Shown here piece after piece: positions 24,767 through 35,357 of a stretch of DNA of 64,000 nt (positions within the stretch are counted from its first letter, which is position 1; each line of letters begins with the position of its first letter). The stretch covers positions 806,001 to 870,000 of the forward strand of contig JAGVVL010000025.1 of the NCBI GenBank assembly GCA_018287875.1. The letters run 5' to 3'. Both the position numbers and the translations under genes were made by a program. This stretch comes from Nigrospora sphaerica. Its lineage: Eukaryota; Ascomycota; Sordariomycetes; Amphisphaeriales; Apiosporaceae. A model generated the notes under the pieces. It was not told the origin of the DNA. It worked only from the letters and a program-made list of their open reading frames with translations, and did not search any database.

Positions 24767-25900
24767 ATGTTCGCTTCCATAGCGTCCCTGTTCCTGGCCA
24801 TGGGGCTTGGGGGGCTGCTGCTCTTGGTCGCCGCCGACTGCGAGTGCGGGTACGCAACAAGCAGCGGGCTGGTGTTTGCCAATCTGTTTGAAAGTGACTT
24901 CGCCCACGTCAACTACCTCGACGGCGACAAGGGGTGGGCGCCACAGGCTTTCAACCGGACGGCGGCCGCGGCTCGGGGCAAGTACGGCCAGTCCTTTACC
25001 ACGGCCAATGTCTTGTCAAGCACCAAAGGGGCCGGAGACGGAGACGGGGATGCGGACACGGCTGGGCTCCACCTCGTTGTCAACAGCGAGCTTGTCGACG
25101 GGGCCGTGCGGAACGGGGAGATGGCCAGCACCGATTCTTTCTTCTACGGCTCCTATCGCATCGGCATGAAGGTGACGGATGTGGCTGGGACGTGCTCGGC
25201 TTTCTTCTGGGTACGTGGCCCGGGTTTGTGTTGGCTCAGGGGACGACATGTGACTGACAGGCAGGACGGCCAGTATGCCAACGACACGCAGGAGATTGAC
25301 ATCGAGTTCCTCTCGCACGAGTTCAACCGCGACAACCAAACGTTCCCGGTGAACCTCGTGCTCCAGACAGTGCAGTCGATGGACTCGGGCTACGACGCCT
25401 CCAAGACGGGCACTTTTGTCAAGAAGAACCTCGCCTTCGACCCCACCGAGGGCGTGCACGAGTACCGCTTCGACTTTGCACGCCGCGGCGTCAGCTTCTA
25501 CGCCGACGGCGAGCTGCTCGCCACCATGGACGGCGCCGGCGTGCCCGTCACGGCCGGCCACCTGCTGCTCTCGCACTGGAGCAACGGGAACCCCAAGTGG
25601 TCCCACGGCCCGCCGGCGCGCGATGCCCAGACCGTCGTCACCTACGTCAAGGCCTACTACAACGCGACGGACGAGGCCCGCGCCGGCGAACACGAGAATT
25701 GCGCGGCGCGGCGGCAGGCCTCGCCCACCGGCGCCGTGTGCAACATACCCGACGACAACGCCGCCTTCTTCTTCTCCAACCCCAAGGACAACGCGACTCT
25801 CACGGGGGGCCACGGAAACGCCGCGGCGGCGGCGGCGGGTGGTTGGAGGTTTTTCGGGCTCGCGGTGGCACTTGGGACCATGGGCTGGCTATCGGCCTAA
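24767..25900 (+). CDS. GH16-family cell-wall glucanase/transglycosylase, GPI-anchored
   Basis: Predicted to hydrolyse or transfer mixed or beta-1,3-glucan at the cell surface. The N-terminus has a hydrophobic signal peptide of about 23 residues. After splicing (intron 25211-25273) the product has 356 residues. The GH16 catalytic signature is EIDIEF, with E155, D157 and E159 as predicted nucleophile, assisting Asp and acid/base. Further fold strands include FYADGELLATM and LLLSHWSNGN. Several N-x-S/T sites occur. The C-terminus is Ala/Gly-rich, then hydrophobic and ends at the stop, as in GPI-signal proteins. The intron has no stop and is a multiple of three, so the unspliced reading stays open. 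A second AG 9 bp earlier (25264) would add Asp-Gly-Gln. Splicing at 25273 gives FFW-YANDTQ, which looks most like family members. Confidence 0.88.
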   Translation: MFASIASLFLAMGLGGLLLLVAADCECGYATSSGLVFANLFESDFAHVNYLDGDKGWAPQAFNRTAAAARGKYGQSFTTANVLSSTKGAGDGDGDADTAGLHLVVNSELVDGAVRNGEMASTDSFFYGSYRIGMKVTDVAGTCSAFFWVRGPGLCWLRGRHVTDRQDGQYANDTQEIDIEFLSHEFNRDNQTFPVNLVLQTVQSMDSGYDASKTGTFVKKNLAFDPTEGVHEYRFDFARRGVSFYADGELLATMDGAGVPVTAGHLLLSHWSNGNPKWSHGPPARDAQTVVTYVKAYYNATDEARAGEHENCAARRQASPTGAVCNIPDDNAAFFFSNPKDNATLTGGHGNAAAAAAGGWRFFGLAVALGTMGWLSA

Positions 25901-28900
25901 CGATTAACGTGAAATATGGATGACGGGATGTTCAGGCGTTGGATTATTGGCGGGGCGGAATACGGTTCTTCGCTGCGCACCCAGTTTACGGCATGGCTCG
26001 GCACAGGAATGGCTATTTTACCTTGGTGATGATAGTGCAGTGGTAATAGGGGGCCGGGTTTGGCCAACGAAGCATTCGCCGCCCCTAAAAAGTGTGCAAT
26101 GCCAACCAATACCTTACTGCGCCTCAGCCAACGCCAGACGCCGGTTGAAGTGCGCGTGATTTTGCGGTCCCTTGGCAGATGTCTCGTCGGCCGTGGTGTG
26201 GATGGATCTGGGCCGGAGGGTGCGCTGTACCGCCCGCTGCCACTCACTCCTTTGCGGGCTCCGACGCTGCCCAGGTTTACTCATTTGATGCATGCAATCC
26301 CATTCATCCATGGCGGGAAATCTGGGGCTGCTTGCTATACGATGAGCGATCTTGCTGGTGGTGGCACAAGGCAGTAATACCCCCGGCCGGTATGACACCG
26401 ACGAAAATAAGCCTCAGATGATATCCGGGGAAGTCGGCGACACGTGGGCCGGGCAGCTGAAGGCATACCCACATACCCACAGCCCTCTTCATGATTCCGG
26501 GGGACATACTCTGCCCCTGCGTCTGACTGACTGGATATGGCCACGCTTTCCGACGATAATCTAGGGCGCGCGTCGCTTAAAGCCAAAGCGGAGGGTCGTG
26601 TTGTTGCAGGCAGACGACGGGGCGGGGGGTTCTGAAAGGTGTTGGCAGGTTCACCCCCCCCCCTCTTTCTCTCGCTTTCTCACCTCCCTCCTTCCCCCCT
26701 CTCTCAGACACATACACACACAACCACACTCTCTCCCTCATATCCCATGTCTCAACGCCCAATCTAGCAGGCGACGGAGCTCTGGAAAGGTCGAGTCACG
26801 CAAGCAGGGCGGCGAGCCCAAGTCTGTCCGTGAGAGGGGCCGAGGGGGCGGTTCGTCGCGCCCGGCGGCCAATGGGGGGCGAGACGCCGGCAAACATCAG
26901 TGGGTGGGCTGCTCGGCGGGGGGGGGAGCTCGTGATTGCGGCCGGGGCCTCGGATGCAGGGCAGCAGAATGCGGGGAGGGGCGGAGCAAGTTGCTGGCTG
27001 GCCGCGTGCTGGCGACACGTTCACCCCCCCTTCTCCCCCAGGCCGAACGTGGAAAGGGCCTCCGGCCGACTTTTGCCCTCCCGGCCGGAGCCAGCTGATC
27101 CCCCCTTGAGGGCGTGGGCTTACACCGGTTCGTCTCTATCGGGCGAGGCGGAGGGGAGAGAACCCCCTTCTGCCCGCCCCCTTCTTCTTCCCTCCACCCT
27201 GCCCGCCCGGTGGATAGGCTTGAACTGTTGCCCCTCAGCCGCCGGCTGGGCGTTGGGGAAAGCGTCAACGTGATGAGGGGACGCGTTTTGGTAGGGGTAG
27301 ACGGGGCAAAGTTGGAGAAGCCGCATGCAAGGTGGTCGTCGATCAAGGCGGAGTAGCTTTCCCCCCTCCCAGTGGCCGTTTGGGAGCGGTTTGGGTGTTT
27401 GGGGCCTGAACCAGCGGACGAGAGAAGAGGATATACGCGGTTATAGTGCGGGAGCATCAACTACAGAGGTAGGACCGGGTGCCGATGCAGGTGCTTATTA
27501 GCCCCAACTACACGCCCTCCAAAGTGCTTGGAACAAACGGGCTAGACAAGTGCACCGTGTAGATGCTAACTCCACCTTGGACCTTCTAGAATGGAGCGGC
27601 AAGCCCTGCCGACCCACGCGATCAACTCTTTCGATCTTGGAGTCCCGTCGGATAATTTTGGGACGGCTGCTGCTAGTTGTACTACTATTTCGATATGCCA
27701 CCAGACGTCCCGGCTTGATGCGGGGAATGTCCCATGGCCCATGACGGGCATCGACCAAGCCTTGTCGACCAGTCAGTCCTACTGCTTCGTTTCCACCGGG
27801 GCAATGGACACGACATCAGCTTACTGAGTAGCACATCGCTCTCTACGGGTGGCGGCTGTCGAATCTTCCTTATTCGACGGCGAGTTTGAGGATGATGGAA
27901 CCACATGGTCCCCAAGCAGGCGAGCTCCGAGACATTCCCCCTCCATGCAGCTTACCAGTTGCATGTACAACACGATACTCTACAACGAGGTAGTATACAC
28001 CGCATACAGTAGCTGGTCTCTCCTTTAGGGGCCCACGAACGGCCGGGGTCTTCCCGGATCCACGAATCGCGGCTCCGTTAGCCGCGCCCAATGACGATAC
28101 TCAGTGCCAAACGTCATTCGCTTTTCCCCTGGTTTGCAACCTGGCTAGGCCACACCAGGCCCTGCGTCTTCGTCCATGCTTTTCTCTGCCCTGTTCCGCC
28201 CCCCCGGCACTTGACTTTTGCTTTGCTGCCCGTCAATGAGCGGCCCAGCCTTGTTCATAGCACGGGTAGGTTTATGTACTGATCCATTGATTCTGTTTGG
28301 GTACCGCTTCGGGGCTCTGCGTGACGTCTTGGACGCCCACCCTCGAGCCTGGTGCTGTCTGTTGGCACGTCGCCATTCGTCCGCGGCACTTGGGATGTCT
28401 CTATTCCCGGCTCCCCCCTGTCAGACTTGGCGCACGCCGGGTCCGCGGAATGTACATGGCTTCGTCGCCGCCGGGCGGGCTTGCGGACGCACGCTCGATG
28501 ATGGGCCATACGCCCCAGCCATACTCTCTCACCGCGACTCGGCCGCAAGGGAAGGAAGCTTGCGTACGCAACGCATGAAGTTGTTCTGTGGCGGCCTTCT
28601 TCAATCGCAAACGCCGTCGCCCGGCAAAAAGCCACGGCCCGGGTGGCATCTCTCTCGTCTCGGGCTCCCGACTTAGGTACAGCTACAGCGTGGAGGGGGG
28701 AGGAGACGAGTGTGCCTGCATCAACTGCTACCCCCCCTCGAGGGCCCCGTGAGCGTCACCAGAGCCACGCCGTTGGGCATGATGGATCGAGCACATGCCC
28801 GCCTCTGGTTGGCAGGGTTTCCGATCCGGTTTTGACCGCGGCCTGCCCGTGCCTCGCGCTGCCGATAAAAAGGGCTTCTAGAAGGCCGCCCTGTCCGTCC

Positions 28901-28974
28901 CCAACTGTGTCGTTTCCACCTGCGCCGACCCTCCCTCCATCTGTCGTCGTGTACTCTCCCGCCCTCCCGCCAAC
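25901..28974. other. Intergenic between GH16 and GH64 genes
   Basis: About 3.1 kb without a supportable gene. It contains C-rich and CT-rich tracts near 26650-26720 and many short unsupported frames on both strands. The last 100 bases are C/T-rich and are the likely promoter and leader of the GH64 gene. Confidence 0.6.
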
Positions 28975-30312
28975 ATGACGAAGCCCACCACCGAGATTGC
29001 GCTGGTCAATAGGACCAACTCGTCGGCTGCCCACGCCTACATCACGGGCCTCGACCTTAACCAGAACAACCGTCCGTTGCTGATCCAGGCGGACGGAAGG
29101 ACCGTCTACCACCCCAGCAACCCGGCGAAGCCACAGGCCGCCCTCGAGGCCGACTGCGCGATAGCCCTCGGTGCGCCCGGCTCCACCACCAGGGTGACCA
29201 TTCCCCAGATCGCCGGCGGCCGCATTTGGTTTGTGCTGGACGGCACCTTGAAATTCCTCGTCAACCCGGGCCCGGCCATCGTCGAGCCCAGCGTGACCAA
29301 CCCGTCCGACCCCAACTATCACAACTTCTGGGGCTTCTGCGAGTTCACCTACAACCAGCAGCAGCTCTTTGTCAACATCAGCTATGTCGACTTCGTGAGC
29401 CTGCCCATCGGGCTCCAGCTGCTCAACGAGGCCGGCCAAACGCAGTCGGTCGGCGGGCTCAACCCGGGCGGCCTGGACGCCGTCTGCCGGGACCTCGTCG
29501 AGCAGAACAACCGGGACCACGTTGGCTGGGACAGGCTGGTGGTCAAGGGGCGCGACGGGCGGAACCTGCGGGCGCTGAGCCCCAACGCGGGCCGGGTGCT
29601 GAACCCGGGCCTGTTCGACGGCTACTACGCGCCCTACGTGGACGAGGTGTGGGCCAAGTACAGCCGCGAGGATCTGACGGTCAACACGCAGGCGCAGTGG
29701 GGGGACGTCCGGGCCCGCGTGGGCGAGGACGGGCAGCTGCGGTTCGAGGGCGGCGGCGCCTTCGGGCGGCCGACGGCGGCCGACGTCTTCTCGTGCAGCA
29801 CGGGGCCGTTCGCGACGGGGGCCGACGCGCGCCTCGGCGCCATCGGCGCGCGCCTCGCCGCCGCCTTCAACCGCTCGACGCTGCTCGTCAACGCGCGCCA
29901 GCCCGAGGGCGAGAGCGTCGCCACCTACTACCAACACCCCGTCACCAACCACTTCGCCCGCGTCGTCCACGCCCACAACGCCGGCGGCCGCGGCTACGCC
30001 TTCCCCTACGACGACGTCGGCCACGCCCGCGAGGGCGGCGCCGGCGACCAGGCCGGCACCGTCTTCGACGGCGCCCCCAAGCTGCTCACCGTCACTCTCG
30101 GCCACGACAGCTCCTCCTCCGCCACCGCCGCCGCCGCCGCCACCGCCGCCGACGGCCCCAAGAAGCTGCAGCGCGCCGTCGAGGTCGAGAACTCCGGCGA
30201 GAAGCCGACAGCGCCGCAAGAGGGGCCCGAGAAGAAGCAGAAGAAGAGCAGCAAGGCGGGCGGCGTCGTGGACAAATTCAAGAATGCCGTGAAGAAGCTC
30301 CTCTGTAAGTAA
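28975..30312 (+). CDS. GH64 (thaumatin-like fold) beta-1,3-glucanase, no signal peptide
   Basis: GH64 enzymes cut beta-1,3-glucan, releasing laminaripentaose in characterised bacterial members. This single-exon gene encodes 445 residues. The N-terminal beta-barrel block includes IALVNRT and GGRIWFVLDGTLKF. E123 in FWGFCEFTYN and D139 in ISYVDFVSLPIGLQL are spaced 16 residues apart, as are the catalytic Glu154 and Asp170 of the Streptomyces matensis enzyme. The second domain runs to about residue 370. The start lacks any hydrophobic leader and no upstream in-frame ATG adds one. The C-terminus adds an Ala-rich linker and a Lys/Glu-rich tail of about 50 residues ending in LLCK. The role may be intracellular or by unconventional export; this is inference. 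Third codon positions are nearly all G or C. Confidence 0.88.
   Translation: MTKPTTEIALVNRTNSSAAHAYITGLDLNQNNRPLLIQADGRTVYHPSNPAKPQAALEADCAIALGAPGSTTRVTIPQIAGGRIWFVLDGTLKFLVNPGPAIVEPSVTNPSDPNYHNFWGFCEFTYNQQQLFVNISYVDFVSLPIGLQLLNEAGQTQSVGGLNPGGLDAVCRDLVEQNNRDHVGWDRLVVKGRDGRNLRALSPNAGRVLNPGLFDGYYAPYVDEVWAKYSREDLTVNTQAQWGDVRARVGEDGQLRFEGGGAFGRPTAADVFSCSTGPFATGADARLGAIGARLAAAFNRSTLLVNARQPEGESVATYYQHPVTNHFARVVHAHNAGGRGYAFPYDDVGHAREGGAGDQAGTVFDGAPKLLTVTLGHDSSSSATAAAAATAADGPKKLQRAVEVENSGEKPTAPQEGPEKKQKKSSKAGGVVDKFKNAVKKLLCK
30118..30152 (+). repeat. GCC repeat coding an Ala/Thr run in the GH64 protein
   Basis: Imperfect GCC/ACC triplets encode an alanine-rich linker between the glucanase domain and the charged tail. 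Confidence 0.85.
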
Positions 30313-31002
30313 ATGAGGTTCTTGATCCCGCACGGGCGCCACCTTTCACCCCTCTTTTTGTTTCATGTCTTCCACCTTGGGAAGCGGTTGCTGCATTGCC
30401 GAGGGCGGTTCGGGACGGATATACCTCTCCACATAGTTCCATCGGCCGTTTTCGATGGGAGGGATACCCCCTTTTCTTTTTCCATTCTTCCTTCCGGTCT
30501 TGCGTGGGTAGCGAGAAGTGTTTTGTGACGGGCGTTTGCATCTCGTTTTTGCGGGGGACCAGAGCAGGGCATGGAGCACCCACCATCATCAGCATTATCC
30601 GTCTTTCTTATTTTTACTGTACGCGTCTTGCCAAATCCTTCTCGTAGACGTGTCGGCTTTCGTTGGTCCCCGGGGGTGGCTTTCTCACGCTGACCACGAC
30701 GCCTCGGGCTTTGTAGGATCGGAAAGTGGGGGATGGAAGCAGGGCGGGGAACCTTTCGATGTATCTATTCATGGGCCGACTTGTACCGGCAGTGTTACTC
30801 GAAGCACACGCGTGCGTGCGGGCTTGCGTAAATACGGTTTGCATTCCACGTCTTCCTATACGCATACACGGTGCCGACGGGGCAATCTCACGTGGTCGGT
30901 GCGACCTAGGGACGAGCCATTTGTGCATTGCCCGGCAGAACCGCTCCCTCATGCCCCAGTCCTTAGTCCCCAAGAACGTTGCCTCCCCTTCCCCGAATCC
31001 CA
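30313..31002. other. Intergenic, 3' flank of GH64
   Basis: T-rich stretches just after the stop suit a 3' UTR. No other feature is supportable. Confidence 0.6.
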
Positions 31003-31191
31003 TCACAGAAAATCCTCATCGTCGAACTCTCGCAAATTCTGCTCAATATCCTCTTCTTCCTGCCGCTGCTGCGTTTTCGTCTCCACCCCCTTCCGGTCCC
31101 GTGGCCCCGACGACGACGACAACGAAAAGGGGCCGCCGCTTTTCGTCTCGGCGGGCGCCGTCTGCAGCGCATTTCCTTGCCCAGGGTCCAT
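31003..31191 (-). CDS. Possible small acidic protein of 62 residues
   Basis: The frame starts with MDPGQGNAL, has a Ser/Gly-rich middle and a charged C-terminus, QRQEEEDIEQNLREFDDEDF then Leu and a stop. Composition is more protein-like than the surrounding chance frames, and the acidic helix-like tail resembles many small fungal proteins. I recognise no family. It would be tail to tail with the GH64 gene. A CAG six bases before the ATG could be a 3' splice site, so this might be the last exon of a longer gene. Function unknown. Confidence 0.35.
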   Translation of the reverse strand: MDPGQGNALQTAPAETKSGGPFSLSSSSGPRDRKGVETKTQQRQEEEDIEQNLREFDDEDFL

Positions 31192-33154
31192 GACGGCCTG
31201 CGGTTTTCCTAGATGGAAGGGCCCTGGGGTTAGGCGGATGGGCGTGGAGGGGGGGGAGAGGGGGCCCCGAGAAGAAGGTCAGGGGGAGAGAGGTTGAGTG
31301 CATTACTTACCTATCGGGGATCCCGGGCTACTGTGGTTCGGTATCCTGGATATACCGGGAGGCCGGGGCTCGTGAGACAGGTGGGAGGCCCGTGGCGGGC
31401 TTGGTGTACCTATGTATGTGATGGAGACGGCGGGAAAACGGGACGGAGCGGGCTTGTGGATTACGGAATGGGGCTGGTTTTGTTTTTCCTCGCTGGATCT
31501 AGAGACGAGGTTATGGAGAGACAAAAACCACCATGATGGGATGAATAACAGTCCCAGGGAGGCCCCCGGTTCGGGCGTGGCGCTTTCGGGTTGCGCGTCG
31601 CTCATGGGGCAGTTGTGACATCATTGGAAGGCCACAGGGCCCGGGCGGACGGGTTCAGCAGCCGGCGGGCCCGTCGCGATGGAATGGGCGGCTAGGGATA
31701 TTAGTAGGGCTGGACCGCGGCGGCTTCACGGCCTCGAGGTGGGAATGACTCGGCAGATGGGGGGAGAGCTGGTGGACGCTTCCATCCCGGCTGGTCCCCC
31801 ATCGGCGACGACCAGACGTGCACGCGGGCCGGGTATTAGGGATGGTGGAATTAGATCGAGGGACGATGCGATGAGAAAGCGTTCCCGCTGCGGTCAGGAA
31901 TCGAGTCAGACGCCAAGAAGTCGCCGAGAGCCGGGGTGGTGGTATGGCTACAGCCATCGTCACCGGCACCAAATTGAGACGGAGGCAAACGAGTTTCTTA
32001 CACGAAGCCAGCCCGGAAACTGTAGGTCTCTTTCCTGATGCCGCCAGGAATATCATCTACCCATGCTCCCGTCCTTCATTTTGCCGGCTTGCCGGGTCCG
32101 CGACAACAGATCATCATGGCAGGATGGCAACCGGTGACGAAAACCTTGGCGTTCTCACCCGCGGCTGTGAATAGTGCCACACACGTACTCATAGGGCGAA
32201 AGGAACAAAATTCCCGCTCGGACCTGGCCTTGCAGCTATATAGCTTTGAGTAGTTGGAAAAGGTGAAAGTCGACCATGGCGCCGCCGGTGGAAGACAGGC
32301 TTCAGAAGTAAGAAAAGTCTGGAAATATGTACACACGATCCCTGACTGTATTTGTATCAAGGTACCACTGTAGGTTTACTTTGTGAAGATTCTATGTCAA
32401 GCTAGAAGAAGCCGAAGCAAGCATCGTCTTATACTCATATAGGTGTAAATGCCTACAATGAAATAAGGATATACAGGTGCATGGTCACTAATAGCTGAGG
32501 AGATTGTGAGGTACTCAACATTGCCTCGTCTTGAGCCCTTTGTTGAACCTCGCAGACTTCAGGATTTGAGCTTATGATGGATTTTGCCCAGACCACCTTC
32601 CTCAGATCACTTGCTCGCTGCCTTTAATTTCACTGAGGCTTGTACCTCGAACCCCGTAGGTCAGCTGTCACTGTCGCTATTTCCCTTTATGTGCATGATT
32701 TCATGTCTAAAGCTGTCTATACCCTTTGTCCCCTCCCTACGACCGACTCTACATCGCGTATAGTAGGTGAGTGCCTCAACCCACTGGGGCTGGCTCGTCG
32801 AACAACACCAGTTTCACCTAGGTGTGCTTATACTAGACAAGTCACCAAAGATTGACAAGTTTGTGATGTGCACATTCTATATACCAAGTGATGTTGCAGC
32901 TGGATAACTCCTTAGCTATACCCCTGAGATGTCCTTCTTACTAGTCACATGGATCGCCATACATACCAACGGCTTATCCTGCCCACTACTGTGAAGGAGT
33001 ACTTTAACGGGCTTGTGTAACTTTATAAGGCACATCTCCTATGTGGCAACTGACGATGTCATCGTCCTGACAACAGCTAGGCAGGGCAGCGCAGCGAACG
33101 GAGCCGACAATGGAGCTGACGGAGCCACTTCCAAATAAATAAAGAGTAGTATCC
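31192..33154. other. Intergenic; right half AT-richer, possible decayed element
   Basis: No gene is supportable. From about 32250 the DNA is visibly richer in A/T than its neighbours and lacks the GC tracts of the rest of the window. Near 33049-33063 there is a near-perfect hairpin, GACGATG-T-CATCGTC, followed by CCTGACA. This could be a remnant of a retrotransposon terminal repeat, but I found no paired repeat or coding remnant. Confidence 0.4.
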
Positions 33155-33880
33155 ATGAAAAGCTACACATACTCTTTCTTTGACATTCTGGTAGGTAGCC
33201 AGACAGTCATTGCACCAACAAGGCCAGACTCGAGAAGGAGAACAGCCTCTACCAAAGCGCCACGCCTTGACTCGAGAAGCAGATCGGACCCTACCATATC
33301 ACCACAACTCACCTCGAAGTCAAAGACAACCAACACGCTCCCTACCTTCATCCGCTCAAGATGGACCGCAGTAATCCCCACCACAGCTCTGCCCGGCCCC
33401 GGACGCCCGGAGAGATGGCCCCTGCCACCAACGGTCAGTTATTTCATCCCGACCCCAAGCAATCCCTGTGTTCAAGCGGCTGATTTCAAGCCTTGGCAAG
33501 CAGCCAATGACAAGGTGCAGGGCCATACCGCCGGCGAGCATCAGCCTTCCGTGATGGAGCCTGGCAAGCCCGCCGACGCGGGTGCTGGCCAGGGCGCCGA
33601 GGGACCGCTGACAGGCCACGCTAAGGACAACAAGCACCTCGCCTTCTATGGGGAGAATATCCCCAGAAGACGCAACATAAAGACCGACAGGGTCTACAAG
33701 CAGCTCCAAAAGACCTTTGGCGGAGTTGACGAGGCCGCTCGCCAGCAGCACGAGCTGTTTGCCCTCAGCAGACTTAATACCGGCGAGGTCCTCCCCGAGG
33801 AGGATGAAGTCCGTATCAAAGAGGAGACGGGACTCATAAAGGAGGAGGTCCAAGTAAAGGAGGAGGCGGAGGAGTTCTAG
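33155..33880 (+). CDS. Hypothetical acidic protein, start uncertain
   Basis: The frame is open for 241 residues. Its first 107 residues are Ser/Thr/Pro/Arg-rich and may not be translated. The part from about ADFKPWQAAND is more protein-like: a His/Gly/Lys segment, then GENIPRRRNIKTDRVYKQLQ, FGGVDEAARQQHELFALSRL and a Glu/Lys-rich end with IKEE and VKEE motifs. An alternative model starts at 33361 (MDRSNPHH..) and splices 33434-33476 (GTCAGT to CAAG), joining in phase, but that intron would be only 43 bp. No family was recognised and no signal or membrane segment is seen. The VKEE/IKEE motifs resemble sumoylation consensus sites (inference). Confidence 0.45.
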   Translation: MKSYTYSFFDILVGSQTVIAPTRPDSRRRTASTKAPRLDSRSRSDPTISPQLTSKSKTTNTLPTFIRSRWTAVIPTTALPGPGRPERWPLPPTVSYFIPTPSNPCVQAADFKPWQAANDKVQGHTAGEHQPSVMEPGKPADAGAGQGAEGPLTGHAKDNKHLAFYGENIPRRRNIKTDRVYKQLQKTFGGVDEAARQQHELFALSRLNTGEVLPEEDEVRIKEETGLIKEEVQVKEEAEEF

Positions 33881-34530
33881 AGGCCAGAAATTTCCAAGCT
33901 CAGGCCGCGTACAGCAGACGCAGCTGTCTTGCCCCCCCTCGGTCGCCCGAGTATTTCCTCCTGGGACCGCTAGACTCCCAGATACCCCATCACCACCTTC
34001 TGCTCCGCATCCCGATGAGCCTAACTCCATTTCCCCTGGCCCATGGCCCCCCTCCGGGGTACACCGAGGTAGATAGCTACAGATCACCATACGGGGCCTG
34101 TCGTCTCTCCAGAGGGCACCTCGGGAATACACGCTGGATTGAGTCCCCGGTAATTCGAAAAACAACCAGCTTGCTTCGTGCTCGTAAAGCATGGGTGCAC
34201 ACAAAATGTATATATTACGCGGAAGAAGCAACGCAGATGAGGCTATACGAGCATGTGATTCTTTTGTGACCCATCGAGCAACAATAAAGGAAGCCGCCTA
34301 TGGTGTCGTAGAAGTACAGCCCCCAACTCGACTCTCTTCGAGTTTCCGGCGGCACTATTTATGCTCGCCCGGTCTAAGTCGTGGTTCGCAAGTTGTAGCG
34401 GCCGTGGGGCTTACAGGTCCGAGCCCAAAAAAAGCCCGCCGCAGGCCAGCCACCCGCGGCTCCTTCGTCCTCCCCCCGCCCGGCCCTGGCCGAGCTAGCT
34501 GTGGTGGTGGCGGGAAAGACAAGGGCCGTT
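33881..34530. other. Intergenic, 3' ends of the orphan ORF and MIC10
   Basis: Tail-to-tail spacer of 650 bp. An AATAAA-like hexamer at about 34283 is on the plus strand. No other feature is supportable. Confidence 0.6.
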
Positions 34531-34951
34531 TCACGCCTGGCGCTTCAGGTCGCGCGAGGCCTGCTTGAGGCTCCAGTTGCACTCCTCGTACGCCCGGCCG
34601 GCGCCGAAGCCGACGCCCATGAAGGCGGGCCACGCGCGGCGGCGGAAGAGGAGGACCGAGAAGACGACGCCGAAGCCGAGGCCGAGGGACGACTTGATGA
34701 GCATGTTGGAGAGGCAGCGGTCCCACTGTCGAGCCACCCTCGTGTCAGCAGCGCGCCCCCAGTCTTGCGTCTACGCTCGCTCCTTCGGGGAGCCGAGGGG
34801 GCCGGACTCGGTAGGGCGGCCGGGTGTCGGGAGCGGAACCGGTCGCGGGGATGAGAGTGGGAGAGGGCGGGCATACCTTCTCATTCAAAAGTGCCTCGCT
34901 CACGGGGCGCGAGACAGCACCCGAGGGCCGCGGAACCGAGGTATCAGCCAT
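34531..34951 (-). CDS. MIC10: MICOS complex subunit Mic10
   Basis: Small inner-mitochondrial-membrane protein whose oligomers bend the membrane at crista junctions. Exons 34951-34877 and 34725-34531 are joined across a 151-bp intron (GTATGC to CAG) and give 89 residues, close to the usual 90-100. The joined sequence reads LLNEK-WDRCLSNMLIK, the conserved start of the first hairpin helix. The two membrane segments carry the family's glycine motifs: LGLGFG in the first and GVGFGAG in the second. A positively charged RRR loop lies between them and AYEECN follows the second. The gene is divergent from URB2, with start codons 406 bp apart. Confidence 0.93.
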
Positions 34952-35357
34952 CTGTGCCGCCGTCTTAGTACTCCAGTCGGGTGTTTGAGAGCTCGCGAAG
35001 CTCCTACCTTGCACAATTGACTCGTTGAAAGGGGTTCGTCGAGCGTGGTTTTTGCGTTGTTGGGGTGGGTTTTTCGACGTTATGTCATAGGCACGAGCTC
35101 TCTCTGAGGTCCGGAATCCGTCGTGGTACGAGAGCTTGCTCGGGAACGAACGCTTTTGGTGTTGGCACAGCCTCACCGCCCCACATATCGGGCCTAGCGC
35201 TCCCGAACGGCGCGGCAGAATTTCCAAAAAGTTCGTTATCGCGTGGGGGAGCTTCTGCGGTCGCGACCGATTGCAGCAGCTCTTTTCTGGTGTAGGGTCA
35301 CTGGCATCCGGGAGTCATTTGTCCGTCTGCCGTGCCAATTGGTCATTTTTGCGCAAC
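34952..35357. promoter_or_regulatory. Shared divergent promoter of MIC10 and URB2
   Basis: The 406-bp gap between two start codons pointing apart must hold both promoters and 5' UTRs. I see no obvious TATA box. Confidence 0.6.

Noticed and set aside
25016..25813. 265-residue minus-strand frame opposite GH16
   Set aside because: Shadow of GC-rich GH16 codons; rich in Val/Gly/Arg with no domain.
28756..30342. 528-residue minus-strand frame opposite the GH64 gene
   Set aside because: Val/Ala/Gly-rich translation that mirrors the GC3-rich GH64 codons; no domain. The plus strand is clearly a GH64 enzyme.
32250..33150. Intact LTR retrotransposon
   Set aside because: No second terminal repeat and no polymerase coding sequence; at most a decayed fragment.
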